The translations under genes were made by a program, and so were the position numbers. From Hyposmocoma kahamanoa (lineage: Eukaryota; Arthropoda; Insecta; Lepidoptera; Cosmopterigidae), in the NCBI RefSeq assembly GCF_003589595.1, contig NW_020654422.1, forward strand, positions 19,785,225 to 19,849,224: a DNA stretch of 64,000 nt, read 5' to 3'. Shown in pieces: positions 42,641-55,136 of the stretch (positions within the stretch are counted from its first letter, which is position 1; each line of letters begins with the position of its first letter). The notes beneath the pieces are model-generated. The model searched no databases. It saw only the letters and a program-made list of their open reading frames with translations, and was not told where the DNA came from.

Positions 42641-43067
42641 TAAAAATAAATATAAAGCTCTATACAGTGTTTAGTAACAATAGTGATGTGAGATGAAAAG
42701 GTCTGTAGTCAGCACAATGACGGCCGCTGATTTCTGCTACAGCCTGCTATGTTCATAAAAAGAAGAAGAACTAACACACATTATCATTCTAGTTCTAAGA
42801 TTTCACCGATTTTTTTCACCGATTACCGAATATTGGCTACAAGAATTGCAATACATTTTTTCATTGCTATTACACACAGAGCGCACACACAACTTCACTA
42901 CAATGCCTACCTCCAAGGTTTGTCTGGACAATAACCAATTAAAACATATCTTACGGTAAGTACATAATGACAAAATATGACAGTCTCGCACAGGTGGGGG
43001 AAAATCTTTCCTTGGAAGCGGCGTAATTAAAACAACCAGCTAGGTAGCTTATAAATATGACCCCATT

Positions 43068-43330
43068 TAGTAGCAGTATAGCTCCTTGTGAAAGAGTTAG
43101 TCCAGAGAGGTACTGCCACCATACCTATTTCTACCACAAAGCAGTAATGTGAGCATTACTGTATTCCGGTTGGAGTGGTGAAACTACAGGCACTTGGGCC
43201 TTGTCAATATTTGACAGTTGACAATCTGAAGTGTGGTGCTGCTGTACCCGTCATCCCTAGACATTAAGTAAGTAACTTTTACGATTCAAAGCTTTGAGTG
43301 GCATTGAATTGTTATGAATAGACCTGTTTT
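43068..43330 (+). repeat. Family A, near full length
   Basis: Diverged, with an insertion of about 25 bases near 43205-43230. Confidence 0.8.
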
Positions 43331-43831
43331 ATTACAAACCTATTTTATAATAGAATTCTTGATGCCGATAGATGGAATTGACCCATTCAATCTGAATTCT
43401 GCATCGCGGTGTTAAGATTTTCCCACAAATGGTGACAACCTCGGCCGAATTTTAATTATGGAATAAATCAACACCGTATATCGTATTTTTTCGTACGGTA
43501 CCATTAATAACGCCAAAACTGAGAGAAACCGTCTTGATTTTTTAAATAAAATTGTCAACTTCAAAAATCCGCTCTATAGTGAGAATTTTGTGATTTTGTT
43601 TTTTAATTTAACTAACAGATTTAAAAAAGAATTATGTGACAACCGCCAAACACGTCTGACAAAAAGCATTTTGTCATGATAAACGACATATTGTTTATTA
43701 TTAGTTTTATTTTAAAAGTTATTTTTTTATTTATATTGTTTCCTAAAATTGTTATTAAGAATTATTTATTTGTTGCCACAATCAAATTACACAGTTGTGA
43801 AATTGTGCATAATTAAATATTAAATAAATAA

Positions 43832-43865
43832 GTAGAATACATTGACTTACAATTATAGTAGAATA
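43832..43865 (+). mobile_element. Excision footprint of a family G element
   Basis: The perfect 8-bp repeat GTAGAATA (43832-43839 and 43858-43865) flanks only CATTGACTTACAATTATA, identical to the first 18 bases of the family G terminus. The last A could also belong to the flank, leaving 17 bases. Short terminal remnants between intact duplications are what P-type excision with a 17-nt staggered cut leaves. Confidence 0.8.
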
Positions 43866-43869
43866 TTAA

Positions 43870-44590
43870 AAATAGCACATTATTAACGACATTTTCTTTT
43901 CCAAAATCTTAAAAGCTTCATGACATGAAATTAAATAAGCTTGGCTTTTTCACCTTTTCCACTAAAACAAGGAAAGCACACTAATACACGAAGAGGCTAA
44001 ATAGGGTAAGACCTTTGCCTACTCAAATAAATGTGGGTAAAAAAATTAAGGTGAAAAGTAAAAGCGCCTTTGCCTTTTGCAATGGAAAAAACAGTACCAA
44101 AAAAAATGTTTCAGCGTCAAATGCCCAAACAAATTGTAGAGGTTAGATATGTGAAAAACACGATCTCCGAGCAACTCTTTCTATTCATTCAGTTTTTTAA
44201 TATGTGTAAGATGATAATGTTACTCTAATGAGGCTTAACTGAATATACTTCGTCCCTTACTTCTCTAATAGATGCAACAATACACAATTATCAGCGTAAT
44301 TGATATTTCTGAAGAAAAAACTTTATTCAAACATTTGCATTTCTTTCAAAAAAGCCAATACGGACAGTTTGTCATTTACCGTGCGACTTCTTCCCTGGTC
44401 GGGATCGGGGTCGGGAAGCCTGCAATGTAAGTATGAAAATATGTTACTAAACTTTTAAGTCTACCTACTAAACAATGAACTATGTAAACTGGCAAAAGAT
44501 AAAATCATACAACCAACTACCCAATTTCGTACATTTAAAAGTTCTAAATTAAATTTTTAAGCCACGAGAGATGTGAGAGTCTAATGAAGA
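43870..44590. other. Intergenic, no recognised element
   Basis: AT-rich, with no coding frame or repeat family. Confidence 0.4.
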
Positions 44591-44594
44591 TAGA

Positions 44595-44812
44595 TAATAA
44601 TAATTTGCCAAACCACCACACTATGAACTGGTCTCAAACGGGGGAATTCCGTATTCTATGAGTACCCGAGTAACGGTATTCACTCAGAGGCACTACTCGG
44701 AACACCCAGACCAGAACCAATTTAAAAAAGTTAATTTACCGGGAATCGAACCCGGGACGTCGTCATTCAGTGCCCATGGTAGAAACTGTTGTGCCACCGA
44801 GGTCGTCCTCCA
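44595..44812 (-). repeat. Family D SINE, near full length
   Basis: Reverse copy with a strong B box (GGGTTCGATTCCCGG on the minus strand) and the head ending GTTGTGCCACCGAGGTCGTC. Confidence 0.85.
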
Positions 44813-45044
44813 TGTCGACGTGCATTAATAAGTCCACGTTTATCAATTTGATCCACCCTGGAGAGTTTATATGAAATCTCTTCTTCAACAAAAGTGAATA
44901 AATTTGAAAGTTACATTTTTGGGAATCTAATTAATGAGTAAATTTTAAAAATAATGTGTAAAATAAAACTAATACATAGTTTTTCATATTAAATATAATT
45001 TTCTCATACTTGGGCACCAGCCAAATGGCATATACGGCTATTTC

Positions 45045-45330
45045 CACGTACAATACAATACATATACTCTTTATTGCACACAAAAACAAATCCAATTTCC
45101 TAAGTTGGTAATGGTATGTATGTAGTTTTTTTCCAATTAATTCCTTAGAACAAGATGCAGTAGGTTCTTATTTTAAATTCAGTTTTTCTTGTCATAGGTA
45201 GACATGCAAATATAGGAATTACTACAATATTTACTATAACTATTAATTGTTAAATAATATATATAACACAAAACAATACAAATACTACTCTTTATTGCAC
45301 ACAAGAATAATTACTTAAAAAAACTTGAGT
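45045..45330 (-). repeat. Two LINE-like 3' ends in tandem
   Basis: CTCTTTATTGCACAC occurs near 45068 and 45289, each next to ACAATACAAATAC-like sequence. On the minus strand these read as GTGTGCAATAAAGAG followed by a short tandem tail, as in LINE mRNAs. Confidence 0.55.
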
Positions 45331-45334
45331 TTGC

Positions 45335-46315
45335 AAGCCACTCTTGTTTAAATGGCCCTACTAAAATGATCCATGTCACTATACTATTGTAATGGACTAC
45401 AACATATCAAGCACGGTTTTAGTCGCGACAGATTATCATCAGAACAATAGAAATTTGTATAGGACCGTTCCTGATATTAGCAACGCCATTGACGCTGACA
45501 CCGCAGATGAACCATTACATCTGTGATCCAGGAAACAGAAACACCATATTGTCTCATCATACCAGTCCCTGTAATAAAGAATTAAGTATTGTAAGAACCA
45601 GTTCCAGGAACTTAAACATAATAAATAATAAACAAAAACAATATCAAAAGACATGTACAACAGGCTGCCTGATTACAAGATAGCAATTGCTTCCAGGTAA
45701 CCTCCAGGTTGCAAAATAAGTTTAAAGATAACAATTAACTGAGAATGCAACAAATGCTCATTAAATAAGTACGTTGTATTTTTAATATATTTTGTTAGTT
45801 CCCCAAAACTTACGTTTTCAATTTAGTTACTTTATCCTTGAAGGTGCGATACATCGTGGCGTAGATTTGAATTTAAATCTAAACTTGTTTCTCTTATCTA
45901 TAGATAACGTTTTAAGTATTTACAGCGGGTTACAGAACAGAGCTTTAAATTTAATGTGTCGTTAACTATACTGCCCATTAGTTTATAAAAGCGAAACTAG
46001 AAACGGCGTGTTACTTAATGGAGCATTATAGTTATAGTTAATGGACGCTTAAGCAATTGGGCGTTAGTGATTAAAATTAAATTGCATTAGATATCAAGAT
46101 AAAAGAACTTGATGAAACCATTGACCTTAAAAGTGTCACTATAAGAGGGTGCAAGTTTTAATTTCCGGTCAATCCAATGAGAGAAAAGAACTAGTTTAAA
46201 TTGGCGTAGGAGTACGCCACGAGAAGTGCCACTGAAGCTCTTTAATTTTGTTACCCTGTTACTGGGAATAGAGTATTAAGGAATAGTTTTAAGAGACTAT
46301 ACAGCCTCAAATGGC
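45335..46315. other. Intergenic, no recognised element
   Basis: Overlapping frames exist on both strands at 45439-45683, but neither shows a known motif. Confidence 0.4.
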
Positions 46316-46319
46316 TTTG

Positions 46320-46990
46320 GTTTTATTTATTTATTTATTGCACATATCACACATGATACAAGTATGACAACCCTGTAAGGGCATGACAATAGTTGAGAAG
46401 GTCTCACGCTTTTACAATATTTCTAATGAATTATAATTCTTGATTATGTATGTCTAATTACTATATAGTTTCTATTTAAGTCACACAACAACAAATATTT
46501 AAATATTTACTACTCTACACTAACCTAAACCAATAATTACTATATTCATATGCCAAGTACATTCAAAACCTACCAACATACACATCATATTTCAAAATTA
46601 ATATAATTTTAATTATGTTGAGACCAAATTATTTATTTATTTCTATCCTCAAAGAATTCGGAAATACTGTAATAACTTTTGATTATTAAAAAATGTTTTA
46701 ATTTAATTATAAATGTTGAATATTTTTTATATCATTAGGTATTTTATTATAAATTTTAATAACCATGGAATGTGGACTATTTGTACAGATCTTTAATTTT
46801 GAAACGGGGACTTCAATTGTATTTAGTGTTCTATAACATAACATTCCACATAACAGCGAAAGTGTTGAATTTATCACTTTGGAAAAAATATATAGTGAAA
46901 TTGAGTATATACACTGATCAATATACGGTGTGAGAACACATTTTTCTAAAAATTTCGACGATAGAAAAAGAAAAAACAATCTCACTTCGA
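46320..46990 (-). pseudogene. LINE 3' end, minus strand
   Basis: The frame at 46707-46985 ends with NSPHSMVIKIYNKIPNDIKN, a clear LINE C-terminal block. The remaining 3' part runs to a (TTTA)n tail at 46321-46340. The first 60 residues are degraded. Confidence 0.7.
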
Positions 46991-47083
46991 AATTTTACAA
47001 GAAAAATCCGCTGTATTCGACACGTACTTTACACATACCAATGTTTTTTTTATGTCAACTGAACTAAATAGAACACGTATAGT

Positions 47084-47363
47084 CATTGACTTACAATTAT
47101 ATGGACGTCGGGTCCGCGCTAAAAAGTGTCCGAACGGCGTTAAAATCGTATACAGAGCGTCATTCACGCTTTAGTCTTCGTTTGTTCGACTGACAGCGAA
47201 GCAAGCAAAATTAGACAGTACTGCGATGACATTACAATTTAAATTCAACGTTTTAGCTTTTTCATATTCCTTTACATGTCACTACGTTTAAATAGGTTGA
47301 CTTGGGACATTTTTTTCGTGGTTTTTGTATTAGACCCGTTGTCCATTTATTTGTAAGTCAATG
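47084..47363 (-). mobile_element. Family G TIR element with 8-bp duplication, copy 2
   Basis: Inverted relative to copy 1, 280 bases, with a perfect CGTATAGT duplication on both sides (47076-47083 and 47364-47371). It is longer than copy 1 by about 50 bases in the middle. No ORF. Confidence 0.9.
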
Positions 47364-47567
47364 CGTATAGTATACAAAATATACATTTTTAAAATTGTTT
47401 TTATTTTGTTTGCAAAAAAATAAATACTGAAATAAAGCCAGTGTCCCGGACACTCACGCAAAATGAACCGTATAAGTACGGGATAAATTTGAATTCGAGC
47501 TGTCAACTCTTAAGACGAAAGAAGAAAACAACGACTTTTATGACGCTAGTGGTAATTGTGCTTTTTT

Positions 47568-48232
47568 TTAGGGAAGCGACATGCATACCAACAGTTCCAG
47601 TGCCACTTAGAGCTTGAAATTGCAAATATCCGAACGGCACTACCACTGTGCCCTTTTTTCACGTTACGCGTACCACTGAGGAACGACGAGCGATTATATG
47701 GGACTCCCACTGTACTTCTTAACAGAAACGGTTGAGTAGGGACAAGCGGAAATGAAATTCCACCTATCCCAACCAGTAACGATGTGGCAGGGAAGAGTGG
47801 AAAAAAATCCTCTTACCAGGGGGTCAACTGGTAGGGATTAGTGGAATAAGCCCCCCGTATACCCACTAAAACTTAAGGGTTAACCCTACCGCCATAGAGA
47901 GAAGCCCCAGGATCATCGCAGACTACTGGGACCCCGGCCTTGCTACGAGCTAAGAACGTACTACCTCCTTCGCCTCCTCGGCCACCGCCTTCGATGCGCA
48001 TCAGAGGTGGTCGTTTTGTCTGATCCGGTCCGAGATCTCCTTCTGCAAAATTATGCTTTCGCACATGGAAACCATTGACTCCCAGCACCTCTCGCTGCCG
48101 AGCATTGCGCGCGCTATAGTTACTGCCACTGTGACCTGTAGGTTTATAATAGTAGCGGTTTCACAGTACCGTTGGGCGACAGTAATAGGTAAGTTACTGA
48201 TCTAGACGAAGGGATTTCTGCTGCTACTAAAT
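47568..48232 (-). repeat. Family A copy interrupted by a GC-rich insertion
   Basis: The 3' part (47568-47657) breaks at CACTACCACTGTGCCC, and the 5' part resumes at about 48120. The intervening 460 bases are not family A. Confidence 0.7.
47873..48115 (-). pseudogene. ORF fragment inside the insertion, Gly-rich
   Basis: The minus frame encodes GPDQTKRPPLMRIEGGGRGG, then STFLARSKAGVPVVCDDPG. Its GC content and lack of A/T bias mark it as imported retroelement coding sequence. The family is not identified. Confidence 0.4.
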
Positions 48233-48359
48233 TTAAAGAAAAATAGCATGCAGCATATTTATTATAATAAAAGTGACATTCACGGTATTTATCAATATAA
48301 TCAATAATAATGGATGTGTACAGAATTATTACTTACAAACACAATTCAACTGATCTTAG

Positions 48360-48740
48360 CAAAACATGGCCGCTCCGTATTCGCGCGCTCGAGCGCTGTC
48401 CGATCTCTATAGACTAAAAAAACAATATACGTGCGATCTCTATGTTTTCAGCCTAGCCCAACCAAAAACACAAATTGCCACTTTTCTCGTTTACAATTCT
48501 CTATATTTTTTTAAACTAACATTATTTATTAACAATAATGTCAAAAAGTACGAGAAAAATGTCGACTCTTGCCCAGGGGTTTGTGATGAAAGCGATCGAA
48601 CCGTTAGTTCAAGCCTGAGGGCGCAAAGTAATAAGCAGTAAACATACACGAAAGTGCTTCCACGTTTCGAATGCAATCATTGAGTTAACTAAATTACTGC
48701 GCACGCGCTAATGATTGAGCGGCCGCCGATTACTCGATCT
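48360..48740 (+). other. Region with GC-rich edges and an open frame
   Basis: An ATG-started frame (48366-48641) begins MAAPYSRARALSDLYRLKKQ and then becomes AT-driven. The GC-rich ends (CGCGCGCTCGAGCGCTG and GAGCGGCCGCCGATTACTCG) could be the ends of an unrecognised element. Confidence 0.3.
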
Positions 48741-48991
48741 TCCTTTAAAGACTTTCGAAAGCAATTTGCAAACGTATACAAAGTAAATAAATACTAAAGC
48801 AAAAATATACGGAAGCTATTGTAGTGTGAAACATTTCTAATCTCTCCACACAGTAAGGACAAAAAGTAGCAACAGGCAGCGGTGAAATAATATTTTTCAT
48901 TTCCTGTTTGGTAAGCAAAATTTTGAGATGAAAGTTTTTGCATTGTGCACTTACGCATCCGTGGGAGCAACTACCTGGCCCCCGCGGTGAG

Positions 48992-49269
48992 GTAATTTCT
49001 TATAAATCGACATCGAGTGAGACATCCAGAAACGAGGCTCTTTTGCTGCCGCGGAAAGCGGGTAGCGGGGTCGGCGGGGACAGGCCAACAATTGTGCACA
49101 ATAGCGCACATGATCTAGATTAGTGACGCGCATTGTGTCGCTAAAGGGTTGCGCGCATTGTGACGCTCGGCGCTGCGGCCGCGCACAATGCCTGCTGCCC
49201 GCAAACATCTCGATTCGAATTCGCAGATTCTATGAATTTGTAAAGAAAATAAATATAACTTTTGACAGC
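48992..49269 (+). repeat. Family I GC-rich repeat, copy 2
   Basis: It aligns to 16879-17112 but carries an extra GC-rich block of about 50 bases (near 49045-49095). Confidence 0.75.
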
Positions 49270-49274
49270 CGTCC

Positions 49275-50540
49275 GCGCATCGATGCTATCACTATTTGTC
49301 ATTTGGGAATTCAAAACACGAGTAGAATTGAAAAATATAATTGTTACAATACTCGTATATCATTGGCAAAAAGTTCTTTATCTTTAAGAGGGAGCAGAGG
49401 AAAAATTCCTAATCTTCGATTTGACTTTAGAGGGGTATATCCGCTTTAAAGTTAAAAATAAAATATTGTATGAGTAACTACACGGTATATTCAAGCATAG
49501 ACACTAATCAGAAACATAAAACAATAAAGTTTCCTCGATAGATAAAAATCACGAAATGACCTCTAATTTTCACATTTTTTCGATTCATCCTCGAAATGCT
49601 ACAGGTTATTAGGACAAAAATTAGATAATTAATTATATTTATGCATGATCGAGAACTGTCACTACGGGTTTTTTTTTTTAATCCCTTTAGTTTTAAAGTT
49701 ATTCCGCTAAAACGAATTTGGTGCTTTTAATGCGCAAAATTCAACATCTCCTGTCGCATGTCACGCGAACTTCAGGCATATATTTGTTTCACAAATTTGG
49801 GCGGAGCCAACGTCAAGACTTTTTTGGCATGCTCCCTCTTAAGCGTGCGTGAAAAATAATTTATTTCTACCTTTTAACCAAAAACTCAAAGGTATTTAAC
49901 AAAAAATTAAAATAACTAATTACTCCTCAAGGGCAAACTCATGTTATTAATTTTCATTATGAAGAATAGCCTGCAATCATACTTTTAGCTAAATTAGAGC
50001 CTTTCACGTGACAAGGGAAGAAAGGGTAAAATCCACTATATGAAATATTCTAATAGTTTTTAATAACATGCTTCTGATTAAAATTAGACAACCACTAATT
50101 AAACCATTTGGAAAGGGTTGAACGAATGCCCTAGTAATTGTTTTCATGAAAAAGGTCGCATTTTTTAGGCTCTAAAGCCAGGTTTTGGTTTGGCCAGGTA
50201 TTAAACAGCTCTTAAATCCGGTTATTGTGTATCGCTTAAGATGTCACTCAGATTACGTAGATGCGTTTCGAGCTCTCCGATATTAATAGATTATTCTACG
50301 TGTTAGATCTTGGATAACACCATCTCAAGTGGCCAAAATCTTGCATTAGATTGATTAGGACTTTAAAATGATCTTGAGCCATGTTTATTTGTATATTTAT
50401 TAATTGTACGTAGAACAAAACAAAATTACGTTGATAATAGTTAAATATTACAAAGTTCTGTATCGGATTGTAATCCTACTTAAGTTAACACATTATCGTA
50501 AAGTAACAAGAAAGATCAAATCGTTCATAATTAGCTAATA
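49275..50540. other. Intergenic, no recognised element
   Basis: No gene or window repeat family seen. Confidence 0.4.
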
Positions 50541-50543
50541 ATT

Positions 50544-50870
50544 TTACTTATTAGTAAATAAGAAAGTCCCGTTCAGGGAATAAGTCTGCAGGCAGGGAAT
50601 TCCACTCCAAAGCCGTTCGTACCACAAAAATGTGGCAGCGAAACGTTTCATGCCAATTCTTGGAATATCCACAGCATCGGAACCCCAGCATACGTCTAGT
50701 CTTCCGAAGATGGAAAGGGAAGCCGGAATTAAATCGTTCAATTTCCTCGCACACTCACCCTGATTTATCCTGCAGAATACCGATAAGCAAACAACTTTAC
50801 TTAGGTGTTCAACCCTCTACACCTCTCCTAAATCCGAGTTTTGCCGTCTCCTGAATAATAACCCTTTATA
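50544..50870 (-). pseudogene. Jockey-like LINE C-terminal fragment with frameshift
   Basis: One minus frame carries KRFAATFLWYERLW and the other RTALEWNSLPADLFPERDF. Together they match the usual R-LWN-LP-VFPE end of Jockey-type polyproteins, with a frameshift between them. Confidence 0.75.
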
Positions 50871-50874
50871 AGAC

Positions 50875-52480
50875 ACGAGTTTGAGAAAGTAAGGCATTGA
50901 TATTATATTTTTTTGTTATTGGGTTTAGTGTTCCTCAAAAGCTCCCTGGTCATCACGGAAGCTGGTCTCTCGACGCACTTCAGATGTATAATCGTTAATA
51001 ATACGAGCCTAAAAGAAGATGCAGAGAACCAAAAAAAAAAAACGAAAAATCTTTGTCGCCTATACCTGACCGATACACCTCATTCCTTCTTATATCAAAT
51101 TTTAGAAGTAAAATAACTTGTCAACTTAACGTCATTAATAGAGAAGTCAAAATATTTTATGGCAGCAAATGTTAACACTTTTGTCAATGTGGATCACCCA
51201 CCTAAAACACAAAGGAGACCGATGTAAATCTTCCTTTTTATTCGCCGCTAAATAACGCTCGTAAAATACAGATATGAACAAAATACTAAATGCAATAAAA
51301 CCTTTCAAACTAAAAAAGCCATGCGCGTACGTTTCGTAAAAATTCGATCTGTTTTTTGTATGCAACCTGACCGCTGTCATTGTTAATTGTAGACCTCGAG
51401 CTAAAAAATGGATGAATGGACCCAAGCGCTGTCTTTTGAGCACCCAAGGGTTGACATAGTTGTTACCGATTTGTCTTACAACTCGAGATTCGATCTTAAT
51501 ACACGAGATCGTTTTTTCGCACCTCGTCTCAATTATGGCGTCCAAATCTTTTGATCGACTTCTCTATTTTGAAACCATCGTTTTTGTTCAAGTGCAGGAA
51601 CTTTAAGTTTGTAGTTTTATTGTAGTTTAACGCTAGAATACAAACTGAGATACACAATATCTCCTTTATTCAAATCGTACCCTCTTAAATCAAGCTTCGG
51701 CCATTCATCACGGTGGCGACACTTCGTGGATGGAACAAATGCAGCGGCAACATTCTAAATACAATGGAAAAACAACTCTAATGCAAGTCTAAAACAGATT
51801 ACATTATTTTATAAGAATCGGTTAATGTTTTAGTAAACTAAACGTAGATGCAAGCATTACTGTGTACGCTATATCTAATTTGATAGTGTAATTAAAATAA
51901 AATTAAACAAAAATCGAATTCTCGCCTTTGGGTGGTAGAACACTGTGACATTCTTATCGTTGAGAGATTCTTTGTGAGTGTACTTGTTTTTCTTTGTAGC
52001 TACATAAATTTGATATGCAACTTTATAAAAAGACTAAAAGCTTTTGAAATGAAGTAACCTTTTTTTCTCGAAATGCAGTGCAATGGGCAAAAACTGGCGG
52101 AAGAGGATGGGACCTTCCAATATTAGTTTTATATCTGGTAGAAAAAAGGTTGACGCTGGAGAGGGCGATTGTCAATCAGAATAAAAATAATAATGGGAAC
52201 CCTTTAGTGCGAGTTATTTACGAACCCTTTTCGTGAGCACCTGATGCGGAAGCTTCGCGTGCAATTCGTGGGAACTCATTTTTCCAATAGTTTGAGTATT
52301 GGTATCTACTTGTGAACTATTACTTTTACTGAATAATGAATTCTATATTGTAGAATTCAACAATATTTTGTGTTTAATCAGATATTCATTATTATTGTTT
52401 ACATTTATGATGATCATAATTATTATTCCTTGACATTATATTTTAATATTAAGTTTTATTGAATATTACGACTTACTACC
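50875..52480. other. Intergenic, no recognised element
   Basis: The 132-codon minus frame at 51147-51545 is long and fairly balanced at its N terminus (ETRCEKTISCIKIESRVVRQ), but no family is recognised and no context supports it. Confidence 0.35.
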
Positions 52481-52487
52481 ACGACAT

Positions 52488-52572
52488 TAGCAGCACCTGG
52501 AGCTCCTTGTGAAAGAGTTCGTCCAGGGAAGTACTTCCACTTTTTCTATTTCTGCCGTTAAGCAATAATCGA
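52488..52572 (+). repeat. Family A, first part of an interrupted copy
   Basis: The 5' third. The rest resumes at 53747, with two LINE fragments in between. Confidence 0.8.
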
Positions 52573-53100
52573 GACTAAGTTGAGACAAAAAGAACTACTG
52601 TACAACTCATTAGTGCGTAGTATTCTAGAGTACTGCAGTGCAATTTGGAAACTTCGTTTTGAAGAATTGAGCGAATAAAAAAAAAATTTGCCATGCCACT
52701 TAGCATATTCGCAGGGAATGACTAAACGATCTTCTTACAAAATGGGACTTGAGCGATTTCATATGATGAGCCTTGAAAACCGTAGGGATAGATTAGATCT
52801 TATTTCTTTTTACAAGTTACTACGAAACCAAATTGATTGTCCGATTCTACTAAGCCAATTAAGATTTAGAGTGCCTCATAGATACCCGCGATACTTTGTC
52901 CGACCACTTTGCCCACCTCTTCGGAGAACCAGAATTGGTACAAACTCACCCAAATACAGAATTTGTGGCTTGTATAATATAAATAGCGAATATTTGGATG
53001 TACACGCAGATTGTTTGCCTTTGTTTTTAAAAAATATTAATATAAAATAGCAGTAGTTATTAGTATTTGTTTGTAATAATATTATATAGTTAAGTTAAAT
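52573..53100 (+). pseudogene. Jockey-like LINE C-terminal fragment
   Basis: The first frame reads LLYNSLVRSILEYCSAIWK and breaks at a stop. The next (52688-53050) carries SLENRRDRLDLISFYKLLRN, then RFRVPHRYPRYF and RTRIGTNSPKYRI. The order matches LINE tails. It is 5'-truncated. Confidence 0.85.
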
Positions 53101-53239
53101 GTTATAAGTTCGCTTGCCATTTTTTTTGCATGAGCTGTTTACCTATAATTAGTTGTGTATTAAATTTTAAACCAGAAATTATTGTACCTAGGAAATAAGT
53201 CACAATGTAATAACTGTTGGTAAACAAAATAAATAAAAA

Positions 53240-53745
53240 ATAAAAAATGTGAGCAATTTCATGGACAGGGAGCGCAGGGCGTTGGCTGTAAGGTGCAATA
53301 TGTTGGCCCGCAGGTATGCACGCTGTACTACAAACGTGAAGCTCACGCTTTTTAAAGCATTTTGCCAATCATTTTACACGTGCAGCTTGTGGGTCAAGTA
53401 TACACAGAAAGCGTAACGCGCCCTGTGTGTCCAGTACAATGACGCCCTCAGAATGCTGTTGGGGTTGCCGCGCTACTGTAGCGCTTCAGAAATGTTTGCC
53501 GAGGCGCGCGTGGACGGTTTTAGCTCCATTTTGCGGAAGCGGGTGGCATCCCTGATGCGCAGGGTGCGGGGCAGCGCCAAATGGCATTCTTCGAACAGTG
53601 GCCGAGAGGAACGATGGGCCCATATTGTATAGGTGGATAAGGGTACATTGTACATTCTAGATAACTCTTATTAACATAGATGGTAAGGATTTTGTTACTA
53701 ACACTTTATCTTGTCTGAAATAAAGATTTTGATTTGATTTGATTT
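53240..53745 (+). pseudogene. LINE C-terminal fragment and 3' end
   Basis: It encodes CNMLARRYARCTTNVKLTLF, then KAFCQSFYTCSLWVKYTQKA, a stop, and MFAEARVDGFSSILRKRVAS. It ends with AATAAAGATTTTGATTTGAT, a tandem ATTTG tail, and so has a genuine retroposed 3' terminus. Confidence 0.85.
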
Positions 53746-53746
53746 C

Positions 53747-53955
53747 TGCGTTCCGGTTTGGAAGTGTAAGTGCTGGAGAAATTACAGGCACATGGGACTT
53801 GTCTACTTATGTCTCAATGGTGACGGGTGCAGTGGCAGTGACCCTAAGATCTTAGCGATTTATAGCTCTGAGTGGCACTGCATCTATCATGGACTGGCGC
53901 GTAGCTTGGCACCAGGAGCAGGACTTGTTCTTCCCGTCACTTAGTATTATATTTT
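53747..53955 (+). repeat. Family A, second part of the interrupted copy
   Basis: It continues from the TTTCTGCGTTCCGGTTTGG block to TATTATATTTTTT. Confidence 0.8.
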
Positions 53956-53984
53956 TTTATAGTGAAATTACTCCACTAGTTTCT

Positions 53985-54090
53985 TATAATTATCGAACAA
54001 AAGATCCTCCGATCCAGCTGACACTCTCGCAACTGAGCTACGAAGCGAACCAGCAGACCTTTCCTATTTTACTATGTGCTTGTTGTAATA
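53985..54090 (-). repeat. Family B fragment, diverged
   Basis: It retains ATCGAACAAAAGATCCTCCG and ACCAGCAGACCTTTCCTA. The B box is destroyed. Confidence 0.6.
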
Positions 54091-54191
54091 TTGTAACAAT
54101 GAAAATTATGAAATAAATGATTCTATTTTGTTCTATGGGAGTATACAAAATTAATTTGAAAGATGGATCTTTATCTCTTGGGTTTTGTGTT

Positions 54192-54493
54192 TATTAGTGA
54201 AGCTTCTTGAGAAAGAATTCAACCAGGAAACTACTGCCGCCGTACTTATTTCTGCCGCCAAGCAGTAATGTAAGCATTACAGTGTTCCGGTTTTGAAGAA
54301 TAAGGATGAAGGATAAAACTACAGACACAGACGACTTGTCAACTTTGTGTCTTAAGGTGACGGGCGCAGTGGCAATGACCCTCAGGACTTTGTGATTTAA
54401 AACTCTTAAGTTTTATTGCAACTATTATGGACAGGCGTGTCGCTTTACGCCAGGCGCACGATTTATTCGTCCCACCACTTGGTAACATAAAAA
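54192..54493 (+). repeat. Family A, full length
   Basis: Forward copy from AGTGAAGCTTCTTGAGAAAG to a degenerate A-tail end. Confidence 0.85.
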
Positions 54494-55136
54494 GCTTGAA
54501 TCTAGGCCCGAAAATTCACCTTGATTACATTTTTGTATGTAAGTAAATAAATAAAAGTTTATAGCACGAAACATTGCCTTCAAACAGTCAGTCACGTTCT
54601 GAATACTAACAACAATGAATGCCGAACTCGAAGGAAATTGCCTGCTTATTACCAATGATTTGGCAAAAGAAACCTTCACGCAATACCTTACGGGTGAACA
54701 AGGAATGCCACCCGCATGTATGCAAAGACACGCGTCAATGGATCTCAGATAAGTTTATCAATGCACTTGACTTATAAGTTATGTACCGTAATGTTTGAAG
54801 ACTGGTTATCTGCATCTTTGTGCGGGAAAGCGAGGCTTGTTACTTTATTTATTTATACGTTATAAAGACTACCGCTTGATTCAATAATGATTTACATCAC
54901 TATCAGAATGTTTATAACAAAACAATTCAAATCTTATTTATTCAGACCACAAAGAGTCCATAGCTGTTAGTGGGTACTTAAAATAAACAACAAACAAAAT
55001 ATATGTTAGTAACATAAGTGCAGCGTGAGGATTTATCAGAGCCGATACCCAATGCCTTTGAGAAAACACTATGCGGTCTCTCGGCTAGTGTACTCAGTAT
55101 GCTGTTTTTTTAATAATATCTAGTGACGGCAAATTC

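Noticed and set aside
51147..51545. 132-codon minus frame as a gene
   Set aside because: The N terminus looks protein-like, but there is no recognised family, no splice or promoter context, and the C-terminal half is AT-driven. Kept only as a note in the region description.
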